Positions 34,420 to 43,578 of a DNA stretch of 64,000 nt are shown here, piece by piece. Each line of letters opens with the position of its first letter. The stretch's first letter is position 1. Source of the DNA: Achatina immaculata (lineage: Eukaryota; Mollusca; Gastropoda; Stylommatophora; Achatinidae); assembly GCA_009760885.1 (NCBI GenBank), contig CM019707.1, positions 32,343,602-32,407,601 of the forward strand, written 5' to 3'. Position numbers and translations under genes: made by a program. The notes under the pieces are model-generated. The model had not been told where the DNA came from, ran no database searches, and was given only the letters and a program-made list of their open reading frames with translations.

Positions 34420-34799
34420 CTGCTCATTAAATTTTTTTTTAAAAAAAATTAAATTTTTTTCTAAAAAGAACATTAAGAAAATGCTAATGGAACAAGCTTC
34501 GCATGACAACAGCAGGGAACACAACCAAGTTAAAGCCATGCATCCTTCTATGATTGTAGAATTTCATGAACTTGGGTATCTACTTCAGTAACTGAAGCTG
34601 GTTAGACTCACTGCTACAAACATATTTCTTCCGATATTCCTGCCTGCACTTGGTCAAGAGTTCCTCACTGTTGTACGGTAACTTGTCCGCTTTATATGTG
34701 GTCACTTTTAAATAGAATTTTGTTCCTTTATTCTTCAATTACAAATTTCATTTTTAACTATACTTACATTTATGGCAACACTGAAAGCCTAATACTCCT

Positions 34800-35230
34800 G
34801 GGTAATAAAATAAAAAAAGGTGAAAGGTAAAATCCCCATTTCCATGTCATTAAGGGATATTGGGGAATACGGTGTTAGTCCCGTATTTTCCATGACCTTC
34901 GGCACCTGAAAGTGTGATGTGGTACTCTCGGGTAAACATCTGAAATATCTGCAAATACATGTTATATCTGCTAACCTAAACTAAGCATCTTAGCGGTGAA
35001 GCAGATAATGCTCCGGCCTCTTACTGTGATAAATGACAGTTCCATTACACTTGAAGGTGCCCCCAATCAACACATTTTTACGCTGGTTCATTCCTGGAAC
35101 TAAAGAAAAGGAGACCAGGTGTGTTCTATCACCCTTAAGTGCTGTTATGTGAAGGAAAATGCGGGCAGTAATACGGAGCCCTTCATATCCCTCAATGCTA
35201 AGGTACGTGGTTCCTGATAAATAATGATGA
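34800..35230. other. Dispersed non-coding repeat (SINE-like)
   Basis: The block GGTGTTAGT then CCCGTATTTTC, TGACC and GGCAC-TGAAAGTGTGATG is shared, with substitutions, with 62480-62600. A tRNA-like stretch (TTAGCGGTGAAGCAGATAAT) occurs at about 34990. I could not define ends or class. Confidence 0.35.
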
Positions 35231-35749
35231 AAAGTCAACTACGCGCATGAAAGAGAAGCAAAACATTAGAGATGATCCAACAGGCATATGAAGACAGTAA
35301 AGACTTCTGCGTATTCTAAGTGTCCTCACAAATGAGTAACCAACCTCCCGATCCTCACCAACATAAACGTAAAATAAATGACCCACTGTAACTTTACACA
35401 GCAACAGATAGGCTACTGAGCCTGTGATATGAGTGAAGGAGTCCTGTATACACACTCCCCCCCCCCCCCACAAAAAGAAAAAAATTAACCCTTACGTCAT
35501 CAACAATTCATCCACCATGACCAGTGCATAATCTTCAAACTGGAAACAGACTATACATAAGTACCTGCACAGATTGTCACAAGAATGATGATCTACTGTC
35601 TGCACTGCACTGAAAGCCCTCAAGAAAGAGTTACTAATAGTACTTACTTTAATCACTAAAAGACAATGAAATACAGAACAAATTAAAAAAAAAAAAAGAG
35701 TGAAAGCACATAAATCTTGAGTCTCAGTTCTTCTCACAGAAAAGCTAAT

Positions 35750-36560
35750 TCTCATGTTTCCGCAGACTGAGGAGTCAAATTCACAAGTCCCACAGACTGA
35801 AGAGTCAGACTTACAAGCCCTGCAGACTGAAGAATTAGATCTACAAGCCACGCATACTGAAGAATCAGATTTACAAGCCCTGCAGACTGAAGAATCAGAT
35901 TTACAAGCGACACAGACTGAAGAATTAGATTTACAAGCCCTGCAGACTGAAGAATTAGATTTACAAGCCATGCAGCTTAAGCAGTCAAATTCACATGCCC
36001 CGCAGACTGAAGAATCAGATTTACAAGCCCTGTAGACTGAAGAATCAGATTTACAAGCCACGCAGACTGAAGAATTAGATTTACAAGCGACGCAGACTGA
36101 AGAATTAGATTTACTAGCCCTGCAGACTGAAGAATCAGATTTACAAGCCCTGCAGACTGAAGAATTAGATTTACAAGCGACGCAGACTGAAGAATCAGAT
36201 TTACAAGCCCTGCAGACTAAAGAATCAGATTTACAAACGACGCAGACTGAAGAATTAGATTTACAAGACCTGCAGACTGAAGAATTAGATTTTCAAGCCA
36301 TGCAGCTTAAGCAGTCAAATTCACATGCCCCGCAGACTGAAGAATCAGATTTACAAGCCCCGCAGACTGAAGAATCAGATTTACAAGCCCTGCAGACTGA
36401 AGAATCAGATTTACAAGCCCTGCAGACTGAAGAATCAGATTTACAAGCCATGCAGACTAAAGAACTAGATTTACAAGCCCTGCAGGCTGAAGAATTAGAT
36501 TTACAAGCCCCACAGCCTAAGCAGTCAAATTCACAGGCCCCACAAACTAAAGTGCAAAGT
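35750..36560. repeat. 30-bp array (~27 units) with 11-unit higher-order repeat
   Basis: Unit CCTGCAGACTGAAGAATCAG plus ATTTACAAGC. A divergent unit (GCAGCTTAAGCAGTCAAATT) occurs at 35971 and 36301, exactly 330 bp or 11 units apart, with similar variants following each. The repeat encodes LQTEESDLQA on plus and CRACKSDSSV on minus; both are artefacts of a period that is a multiple of three. Confidence 0.95.
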
Positions 36561-36737
36561 TCACATCTGCCACTAAGCCTAAAGAGCAGACCCGCAGACT
36601 GAAGACACCCCAACCAAGTATAATGTTTATTCTACGTAGTTCATTTCATTTTTTCTTTTAACTACAACAATGATCTCTATACAATAAAACTTAAAATTAA
36701 CAGTCACTTTTGAGGTATTGCCTCAGTTAGTACTTAC

Positions 36738-36819
36738 ACCATGACAGTTTTAACTTTCTCAATAGCTTTTTCTAACTTCTGCTTGTCAGGATTGTGTGCT
36801 TCTGTCCGCTTGAGTAAGT
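36738..36819 (-). CDS. ECT2: ECT2 exon W11, DH domain
   Basis: Acceptor TTATTTACAG; donor GGT|GTAAGT; phase 1 to 2. Encodes DLLKRTEAHNPDKQKLEKAI then EKVKTVM, matching vertebrate DLKKHTADENPDKSTLEKAI and SLKEVM. An alternative donor two bases upstream would break the frame with W12, so the GTAAGT site is the right one. Confidence 0.95.
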
Positions 36820-36949
36820 CTGTAAATAAAGTGACACACTTTCAGCCAATCATTTCATTTTGTAAATCACTGGCACTTTGGCAGCTTATGAAGTAACAAA
36901 ACCATACCGCCTCAAAGCAAAATTATACAAATCCAAAAGTCGGCAGGAA

Positions 36950-37412
36950 AGGTCTCCTGGGGAACAAGGAGGGTATTTTTATGTCTGACTATCCTCCAAA
37001 GGGCCAAACAGTTTGTGCAGAATATTACTCTAACTTGCTGCGCCGATTAAGGGATAAACTGAAAGAAAAATGGCAAGGGAAACTGCAGAAAAATGTTCTC
37101 TTTTTGTAGGACACTGCGCCTGCTTACAAAAACACTGGATTTCTGAAGAATCTGGGGGTATATCGCATAGATTATCCACCCCACTCACCACATTTTGCTC
37201 CATCTGATTATTTCCTGCTTCCTAACCTTAAAAAAAAAAAGTGTTTGAAAGTGAAGAAATTTTCAAATGATTCTAGGGTGACAGTAGCAACAGAGCAGTA
37301 TTTCAATGACCAGATTTCAGAAATTTTTTTTTTCTTTTTGGAAGGGTTAAAGAAACTTAAGAAAAGACGTGCCAAATATGCTGAAATTTGTGGTGAATAT
37401 GTGGAATAACAT
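36950..37412 (+). mobile_element. mariner remnant, transposase C-terminal half
   Basis: Pieces in order: GIFMSDYPPKGQTVCAEYYS, NLLRRLRDKLKEKWQGKLQ, NVLFL then DTAPAYKNTGF (second catalytic block), DYPPHSPHFAPSDYFLLPNL (third block) and a decayed C terminus. A stop replaces the residue before the second Asp. This is a lineage distinct from the 5971-7244 element. No TIRs recognised. Confidence 0.85.
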
Positions 37413-37513
37413 GCAAGTTTCATGGCTCTATATCATTCCCTTCTTGGCCGGGTGAATAGCTTTTCAGCAATTCCTTACATAAACATAAATCATGAAGAGA
37501 TTACTACACCCAC

Positions 37514-37610
37514 CTTGCAACAATAAGACAACACTGGGTAACCTCTGCACTGGTCGAATGAGGAGCTCTTGCAAGGACTGCCTACCACATTCTGGCTTGC
37601 TGAGACACAG
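37514..37610 (-). CDS. ECT2: ECT2 exon W10, DH catalytic core helix
   Basis: Acceptor ACAACTTTCAG and donor CAAG|GTGGGT; phase 0 to 1. Encodes LCLSKPECGRQSLQELLIRP then VQRLPSVVLLLQ. This is the most conserved DH helix (vertebrate CGRQSLVELLIRPVQRLPSV), which forms much of the Rho-binding surface. The conserved residues are all present, so exchange activity is expected. Confidence 0.97.
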
Positions 37611-37975
37611 CTGAAAGTTGTTCAGAGTTTATGTGAGCAATTAGCAACATCACGGCAAATTCTAAGCCATTCATTATAACGGACTGCTTCAGCTAAGCCC
37701 AAATGATCTTATAAATGATCAAATAGTGTAAGATGTGATCTCAGTGTTAAACAGTGTAAGATGTGACCTCAGTGTTAATAAACAGTATTAAGATGTGATC
37801 TCAGTGTTAATAAATAGTATTAAGATGTGATCTCAGTGTTAATAAACAGTATTAAGATGTGATCTCGGTGTTAAATAGTATAAGATGTAATCTCAGTGTT
37901 AATAAATAGTATTAAGATGTGATCTCAGTGTTAAATAGTATAAGATGTAATCTCAGCGTTAATAAATAGTGTTAA

Positions 37976-38667
37976 CTCTTCCCATACCACTGGCCTACTA
38001 ATAGGCTGCACCTGGTATCCACGCTGGTGCTGGGTGCCTTTACACAGGCCTCTGGTTTGTTTCAGTGTAAAATTGGTTGAATTTTTAGATTGCATGTTAT
38101 GTGTACACGTCACATTTACCCAGCATTCTTTTCACAAAGCATTATTAACAACAGGGGTCAAATGGCAGTCAAATTCAATGTTTTTGATTGAAGTTTTCAG
38201 ATTTTTTGTGTGACTTTGGAGGCAAACATGTCCCCCTATGACTACAGCACTGTTCTTGAATGTATCCTAAGTAGATCTAGACATATCAGATGACTGGGGA
38301 AGTAGTTAGAAGGTTATTTCAGGTGTTATTTTAGCGTTTTTGGCACATATAATCACAATACGACATCGACAAGTTGATCTAAACATCTCAGATGATAACT
38401 AGTATTCATCTAGACCTATCCGATGGTAAGTAGGATACAATTATTGTCTAAGAACATCACATTACTTCTTTTCTTCCTAAAACATTCTGCATTTATGAAA
38501 TCTTCATACATTTTTAGTTATATTGAAACATAATAAGTACACTTCTAGCATGGAAATACATGTTTCATTCACTTTTACTAATATACCCCATATTCATATC
38601 AAGACCTGCGCTTATACTCTGGCACCCACGTGAACGTCCGCATTTTCTTCCTGTGGCACGGGAAGAG
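37976..38667. mobile_element. piggyBac-type MITE with TTAA duplication
   Basis: TTAA flanks both ends (37972-37975 and 38668-38671). The left end is CTCTTCCCATACCACTGGCC and the reverse complement of the right end is CTCTTCCCGTGCCACAGGAA. Removing the element and one TTAA restores an uninterrupted minisatellite unit. No transposase sequence is inside, so it is non-autonomous. The terminal CTCTTCCC resembles CACTTCCC at the left end of the piggyBac copy at 51352. Confidence 0.9.
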
Positions 38668-38774
38668 TTAAAATGTGATCTCAGTGTTAATAAATAGTGT
38701 AACATGTGATCTCTATGTTAAATAGAGTAAGATGTGATCTCAGTTGTGTAAGATGTGATCTCAATTGTGTGAGA

Positions 38775-38882
38775 TGTGATCTTGTGATGCATCAGCAGCA
38801 GGCCATATAGCTCACAACCAAGAGGCCTACAGGAGTGCTGCTAGGGAGGCAAAGTTCCGCAAGGGACATGCAAATGAATGAT
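38775..38882 (+). mobile_element. LINE 3' scrap (family E)
   Basis: Shares DASAAGH-AHNxEAYRxA text with the element at 39460-39760, in the opposite orientation: GATGCATCAGCAGCAGGCCA, then GAGGCCTACAGGAG and GACATGCAAATGA. Confidence 0.65.
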
Positions 38883-39221
38883 GATGTGATCTCAATGTTA
38901 AACAAATTGTGTAAATTGTGATCTCAGTGTTAAATAAATTGTGTAAGTTGTGATCTCAGTTTTAAGTAAACTGTATAAGATGTGATCTCAGTATTAGCAA
39001 ACTAGGTAGGATCTGTTGCCGATATTAAACAAACTGAGATACAGGACAGAATTATTTTAGACTTTTATAAACAAGAAAAGACAAACAAAGAAACAAACTT
39101 AAAAACCTGCTACAATATTCAGAAACTTTGCTACTGTGGACAGAAGAACCAAGAATAACAGAAGAGTTCAGCTTCACATTTCTTTCATTACTCATTCGTT
39201 TTCTAGGTTGTTGTCACTCAC

Positions 39222-39332
39222 TTTCAAAAATGCATGGAACCGAGGATTCATGCTGTCACATCTCCGTATGGTTTCTTTTGTGTTCTCAAAGAAATTCACA
39301 AAAGGAGGGTATGCCTTCATCAGTTCATCTGC
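39222..39332 (-). CDS. ECT2: ECT2 exon W9, DH domain
   Basis: Acceptor AACTTTTCAG and donor AAA|GTGAGT; phase 0 to 0, 37 codons. Encodes ADELMKAYPPFVNFFENTKE then TIRRCDSMNPRFHAFLK, against vertebrate SKDLVKTYPPFVNFFEMSKE and PRFHAFLK. No ambiguity. Confidence 0.97.
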
Positions 39333-39459
39333 CTGAAAAGTTAAAAAAAAACTTGACATTAGCTAATAAAGAAACAAGAAAAAAAACATTCTAGTATTAA
39401 GTATATGAGAAACAAACATGCTATAGCCACAGTTTAAAATTATGACAAATAATAGTGGA

Positions 39460-39760
39460 GAAGGGGTCAGTCAGTCAGTCAGTCATTTGCATGTCCCCTG
39501 TGGAACTCCCCAACAGCTCTCCTGTAGGCCTCTCGATTGTGAGCAAGATGGCCTGCTGCTGATGCATCCATTTGCAGATCATCAACGATGTCTTGCAGCC
39601 ACCTTCACCCTGGTCTTCCTCTCTTTCTTTTTCCCATTATGTACCCTTCCAAGACGGTCTTCTCTAGATTATCATGACGTTTAATGTGTCCAAAACATTT
39701 AAGTTTTCTCTGTTTAATCCTTTTCACTAGCCAGCCTTCTACAATATTAAGTTCTTGTAG
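39460..39760 (-). mobile_element. LINE family E, ORF2 end with (TGAC)n tail
   Basis: Minus strand: LNIVEGWLVKRIKQRKLKCF, GHIKRHDNLEKTVL, RGRPGWRWLQDIVDDLQMDA and SAAGHLAHNREAYRRAV, ending in HANDxLTD and a TGAC tetranucleotide tail (39468-39484 region). Classic C terminus of an APE-type LINE with the tail in place. Confidence 0.85.
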
Positions 39761-39884
39761 TATGGATATACAGAGGAAGGGTACTCATCAAATAAAAGAG
39801 AAATAACGGAAAAAAAAAAAAGCAGAAATACAACATGACACACATGACCCTAATGTTTTATACCGATCTCACCAAAAAACTGCT

Positions 39885-40135
39885 AAGGTGCTGTAGAAGT
39901 CAAGGCTGATCAGAAGATCCCTGGCTCGATTTTGCACTTGGGCAGAATTTTTTTTTGGCCTGACCAGCGCTGGGGCCAACCCAGACTCTAAAAACGGGTA
40001 CGCAGGGCTTCCCTAGGAAAACGAAGGCAGCGAGGACAGGTGCTGGCACCTCTACCTCAAATACTGTTGTGGCCTTGAATTGTGACGGAATTAACACTTC
40101 ACACCCCTACGACATGCAAATGCTATGGAACATAC
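39885..40135 (+). mobile_element. tRNA-derived SINE, family S1
   Basis: B-box-like CCCTGGCTCGATTTTGC in a tRNA-like head, then the body GCTTCCCTAGGAAAACGAAG to AACACTTCACACCCCTACGA shared with 12815-13060. Its 3' half is carried into the two later exon-W8 units (41285 and 42560 onward). Confidence 0.7.
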
Positions 40136-40418
40136 ATACCTCTTACACCCTTCCCGCGCTGTTAAGCGTCACTTAGGGCTCGCATGGTAGTTCGGCAAGT
40201 TTACGCGCATACATAATAAATTACTCACATTTATCTCTAAAAATTCTACATTCCTTATAATAAAGTATACACGAGGCGTTCCATGTTAGACAAATACACT
40301 AAAATGAAGTTAGTGTTTTTGCATGCCTGGCATTGAACACCTCATGATCATTCAATGGCAAGGATAACAACAAATAGAAAATCTACACACCAATATCTAC
40401 TCATCAACATCTACTCAC

Positions 40419-40607
40419 CCTATCTATAAAGCAATCCCCAACACTGTTATGATCTGTCCAGTTTTCTATAAGATGCACCAGTGAGTCCCTCAGTTTGCAA
40501 TGGGCCTCATAGATGGGTGGAATATTGCCAAATATAATTTTAGTGTCTTGAGGAGCTAGGATTGGGCCATTGTATTGGTCAGGTTTTTCTATTTGTGACT
40601 TGAAAGT
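40419..40607 (-). CDS. ECT2: ECT2 exon W8, copy a (DH domain)
   Basis: Acceptor AAATTTCAG and donor AGG|GTGAGT; phase 0 to 0, 63 codons. Encodes TFKSQIEKPDQYNGPILAPQ, DTKIIFGNIPPIYEAHCKLR, DSLVHLIENW and GDCFIDR, matching vertebrate GGPILAPEEIKTIFGSIPDI and IVNWDESKSIGDIF. This copy lies nearest the downstream exon W9. Copies a, b and c are identical, so which is used cannot be told from sequence. Confidence 0.95.
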
Positions 40608-41690
40608 CTGAAATTTAGAAGAAAAAAAAAAATAATAAAGGGACACTGGAATTAAAAATATTGTTTCACAAAACTCGCCAGAAATAAAAAAAAAAACTGG
40701 ATGTTTTCAAAAAGAGTTCAGAGGAAAAAAAAAAAAACAAAACAAAAAAAAAAAACAAGAAAAAACTGGAGACAGTGATTCTGTTTTCTCTGTGGTACAA
40801 TCCCTCAGGCATGAACATTTTCAAAAAATGTACCGGTCCTGTTAAGATCTTCCATGTCTGTCAACTCATTTGCAATGTCTGTCTGCAGATTATAAAGAGC
40901 TTTCTCTAATCCTCATAACCAGAGCATTAATGAGTTTCATGTATGATGGACATTAGTACCAATTCTGAGCTTCTTATAGATGTGATATATCAGTCTCTGC
41001 CTGTGATGAGAAATCATGATGAGTCAACTACAAGGGCACCTCAGACAGATGAATGTGAGAAATGACCAAAAAACTACACCCAGAAAGGGATCTGAAAGCT
41101 GCCACAGATGATCAAAGAAGACTATCTAATGCTTCACATTTATACAGCTGTTCACTCAAATCACTTTTGACATAACTGGTGCAGGCATAACAAACTTGAA
41201 ACAAATATGACTGTGTCAGGAGAATGGTGTAACTACCAGGTCTAGCCAACCTACTGTGTCAGGAGAATGGTGTAACTACCAGGTCTAGGAAAACGAAGGC
41301 AGCGAGGACAGGTGCTGGCACCTCTACCTCAAATACTGTTGTGGCCTTGAATTGTGACGGAATTAACACTTCACACCCCTACGACATGCAAATGCTATGG
41401 AACATACATACCTCTTACACCCTTCCCGCGCTGTTAAGCGTCACTTAGGGCTCGCATGGTAGTTCGGCAAGTTTACGCGCATACATAATAAATTACTCAC
41501 ATTTATCTCTAAAAATTCTACATTCCTTATAATAAAGTATACACGAGGCGTTCCATGTTAGACAAATACACTAAAATGAAGTTAGTGTTTTTGCATGCCT
41601 GGCATTGAACACCTCATGATCATTCAATGGCAAGGATAACAACAAATAGAAAATCTACACACCAATATCTACTCATCAACATCTACTCAC

Positions 41691-41879
41691 CCTATCTATA
41701 AAGCAATCCCCAACACTGTTATGATCTGTCCAGTTTTCTATAAGATGCACCAGTGAGTCCCTCAGTTTGCAATGGGCCTCATAGATGGGTGGAATATTGC
41801 CAAATATAATTTTAGTGTCTTGAGGAGCTAGGATTGGGCCATTGTATTGGTCAGGTTTTTCTATTTGTGACTTGAAAGT
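41691..41879 (-). CDS. ECT2: ECT2 exon W8, copy b
   Basis: Identical to copy a, including acceptor and donor. Because the exon is 189 nt and phase 0 at both ends, inclusion of an extra copy would insert 63 residues without a frameshift, but it would duplicate DH helices and probably misfold the domain. Confidence 0.85.
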
Positions 41880-42962
41880 CTGAAATTTAGAAGAAAAAAA
41901 AAAAAATAATAAAGGGACACTGGAATTAAAAATATTGTTTCACAAAACTCGCCAGAAATAAAAAAAAAAACTGGATGTTTTCAAAAAGAGTTCAGAGGAA
42001 AAAAAAAAAAAACAAAACAAAAAAAAAAAACAAGAAAAAACTGGAGACAGTGATTCTGTTTTCTCTGTGGTACAATCCCTCAGGCATGAACATTTTCAAA
42101 AAATGTACCGGTCCTGTTAAGATCTTCCATGTCTGTCAACTCATTTGCAATGTCTGTCTGCAGATTATAAAGAGCTTTCTCTAATCCTCATAACCAGAGC
42201 ATTAATGAGTTTCATGTATGATGGACATTAGTACCAATTCTGAGCTTCTTATAGATGTGATATATCAGTCTCTGCCTGTGATGAGAAATCATGATGAGTC
42301 AACTACAAGGGCACCTCAGACAGATGAATGTGAGAAATGACCAAAAAACTACACCCAGAAAGGGATCTGAAAGCTGCCACAGATGATCAAAGAAGACTAT
42401 CTAATGCTTCACATTTATACAGCTGTTCACTCAAATCACTTTTGACATAACTGGTGCAGGCATAACAAACTTGAAACAAATATGACTGTGTCAGGAGAAT
42501 GGTGTAACTACCAGGTCTAGCCAACCTACTGTGTCAGGAGAATGGTGTAACTACCAGGTCTAGGAAAACGAAGGCAGCGAGGACAGGTGCTGGCACCTCT
42601 ACCTCAAATACTGTTGTGGCCTTGAATTGTGACGGAATTAACACTTCACACCCCTACGACATGCAAATGCTATGGAACATACACCTCTTACACCCTTCCC
42701 GCGCTGTTAAGCGTCACTTAGGGCTCGCATGGTAGTTCGGCAAGTTTACGCGCATACATAATAAATTACTCACATTTATCTCTAAAAATTCTACATTCCT
42801 TATAATAAAGTATACACGAGGCGTTCCATGTTAGACAAATACACTAAAATGAAGTTAGTGTTTTGCATGCCTGGCATTGAACACCTCATGATCATTCAAT
42901 GGCAAGGATAACAACAAATAGAAAATCTACACACCAATATCTACTCATCAACATCTACTCAC

Positions 42963-43151
42963 CCTATCTATAAAGCAATCCCCAACACTGTTATGATCTG
43001 TCCAGTTTTCTATAAGATGCACCAGTGAGTCCCTCAGTTTGCAATGGGCCTCATAGATGGGTGGAATATTGCCAAATATAATTTTAGTGTCTTGAGGAGC
43101 TAGGATTGGGCCATTGTATTGGTCAGGTTTTTCTATTTGTGACTTGAAAGT
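42963..43151 (-). CDS. ECT2: ECT2 exon W8, copy c
   Basis: Third identical copy, nearest the upstream exon W7. See copies a and b. Confidence 0.85.
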
Positions 43152-43578
43152 CTGAAATTTAGAAGAAAAAAAAAATAATAAAGGGACACTGGAATTAAAA
43201 TATTGTTTCACAAAACTCGCCAGAAATAAAAAAAAAAAACTGGATGTTTTCAAAAAGAGTTCAGAGGAAAAAAAAAAAAAAACAAAACAAAAAAAAAAAA
43301 CAAGAAAAAACTGGAGACAGTGATTCTGTTTTCTCTGTGGTACAATCCCTCAGGCATGAACATTTTCAAAAAATGTACCGGTCCTGTTAAGATCTTCCAT
43401 GTCTGTCAACTCATTTGCAATGTCTGTCTGCAGATTATAAAGAGCTTTCTCTAATCCTCATAACCAGAGCATTAATGAGTTTCATGTATGATGGACATTA
43501 GTACCAATTCTGAGCTTCTTATAGATGTGATATATCAGTCTCTGCCTGTGATGAGAAATCATGATGAGTCAACTACAA

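Larger units (their letters stand above)
37700..39005. repeat. ~32-bp minisatellite split by a MITE
   Basis: Unit around AAGATGTGATCTCAGTGTTA and ATAAATAGTATT. About nine copies lie at 37700-37975 and several diverged ones at 38668-39005, separated by a 692-bp element. A LINE scrap (38775-38882) further interrupts the right part. Confidence 0.92.
40013..43578. repeat. Triplication of a 1,272-bp unit carrying exon W8
   Basis: Three units start at CTAGGAAAACGAAGG: 40013, 41285 and 42560. Each contains the end of SINE S1, a LINE A 3' scrap (minus; about 40136-40203, 41408-41475, 42683-42746), exon W8, and a tail with about 1.5 copies of the 43-bp repeat. Unit 3 is cut short at 43578, where the 27-bp array begins. 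Units are almost identical and differ mostly in poly-A length plus a few short indels (ACATACATAC/ACATAC). Confidence 0.95.

Noticed and set aside
35492..36613. Cys-rich minus-strand frames (CRACKSDSSV repeats) resembling a metallothionein or keratin-associated protein
   Set aside because: They derive from the 30-bp array; the plus strand is open over the same bases; no start or splice context.
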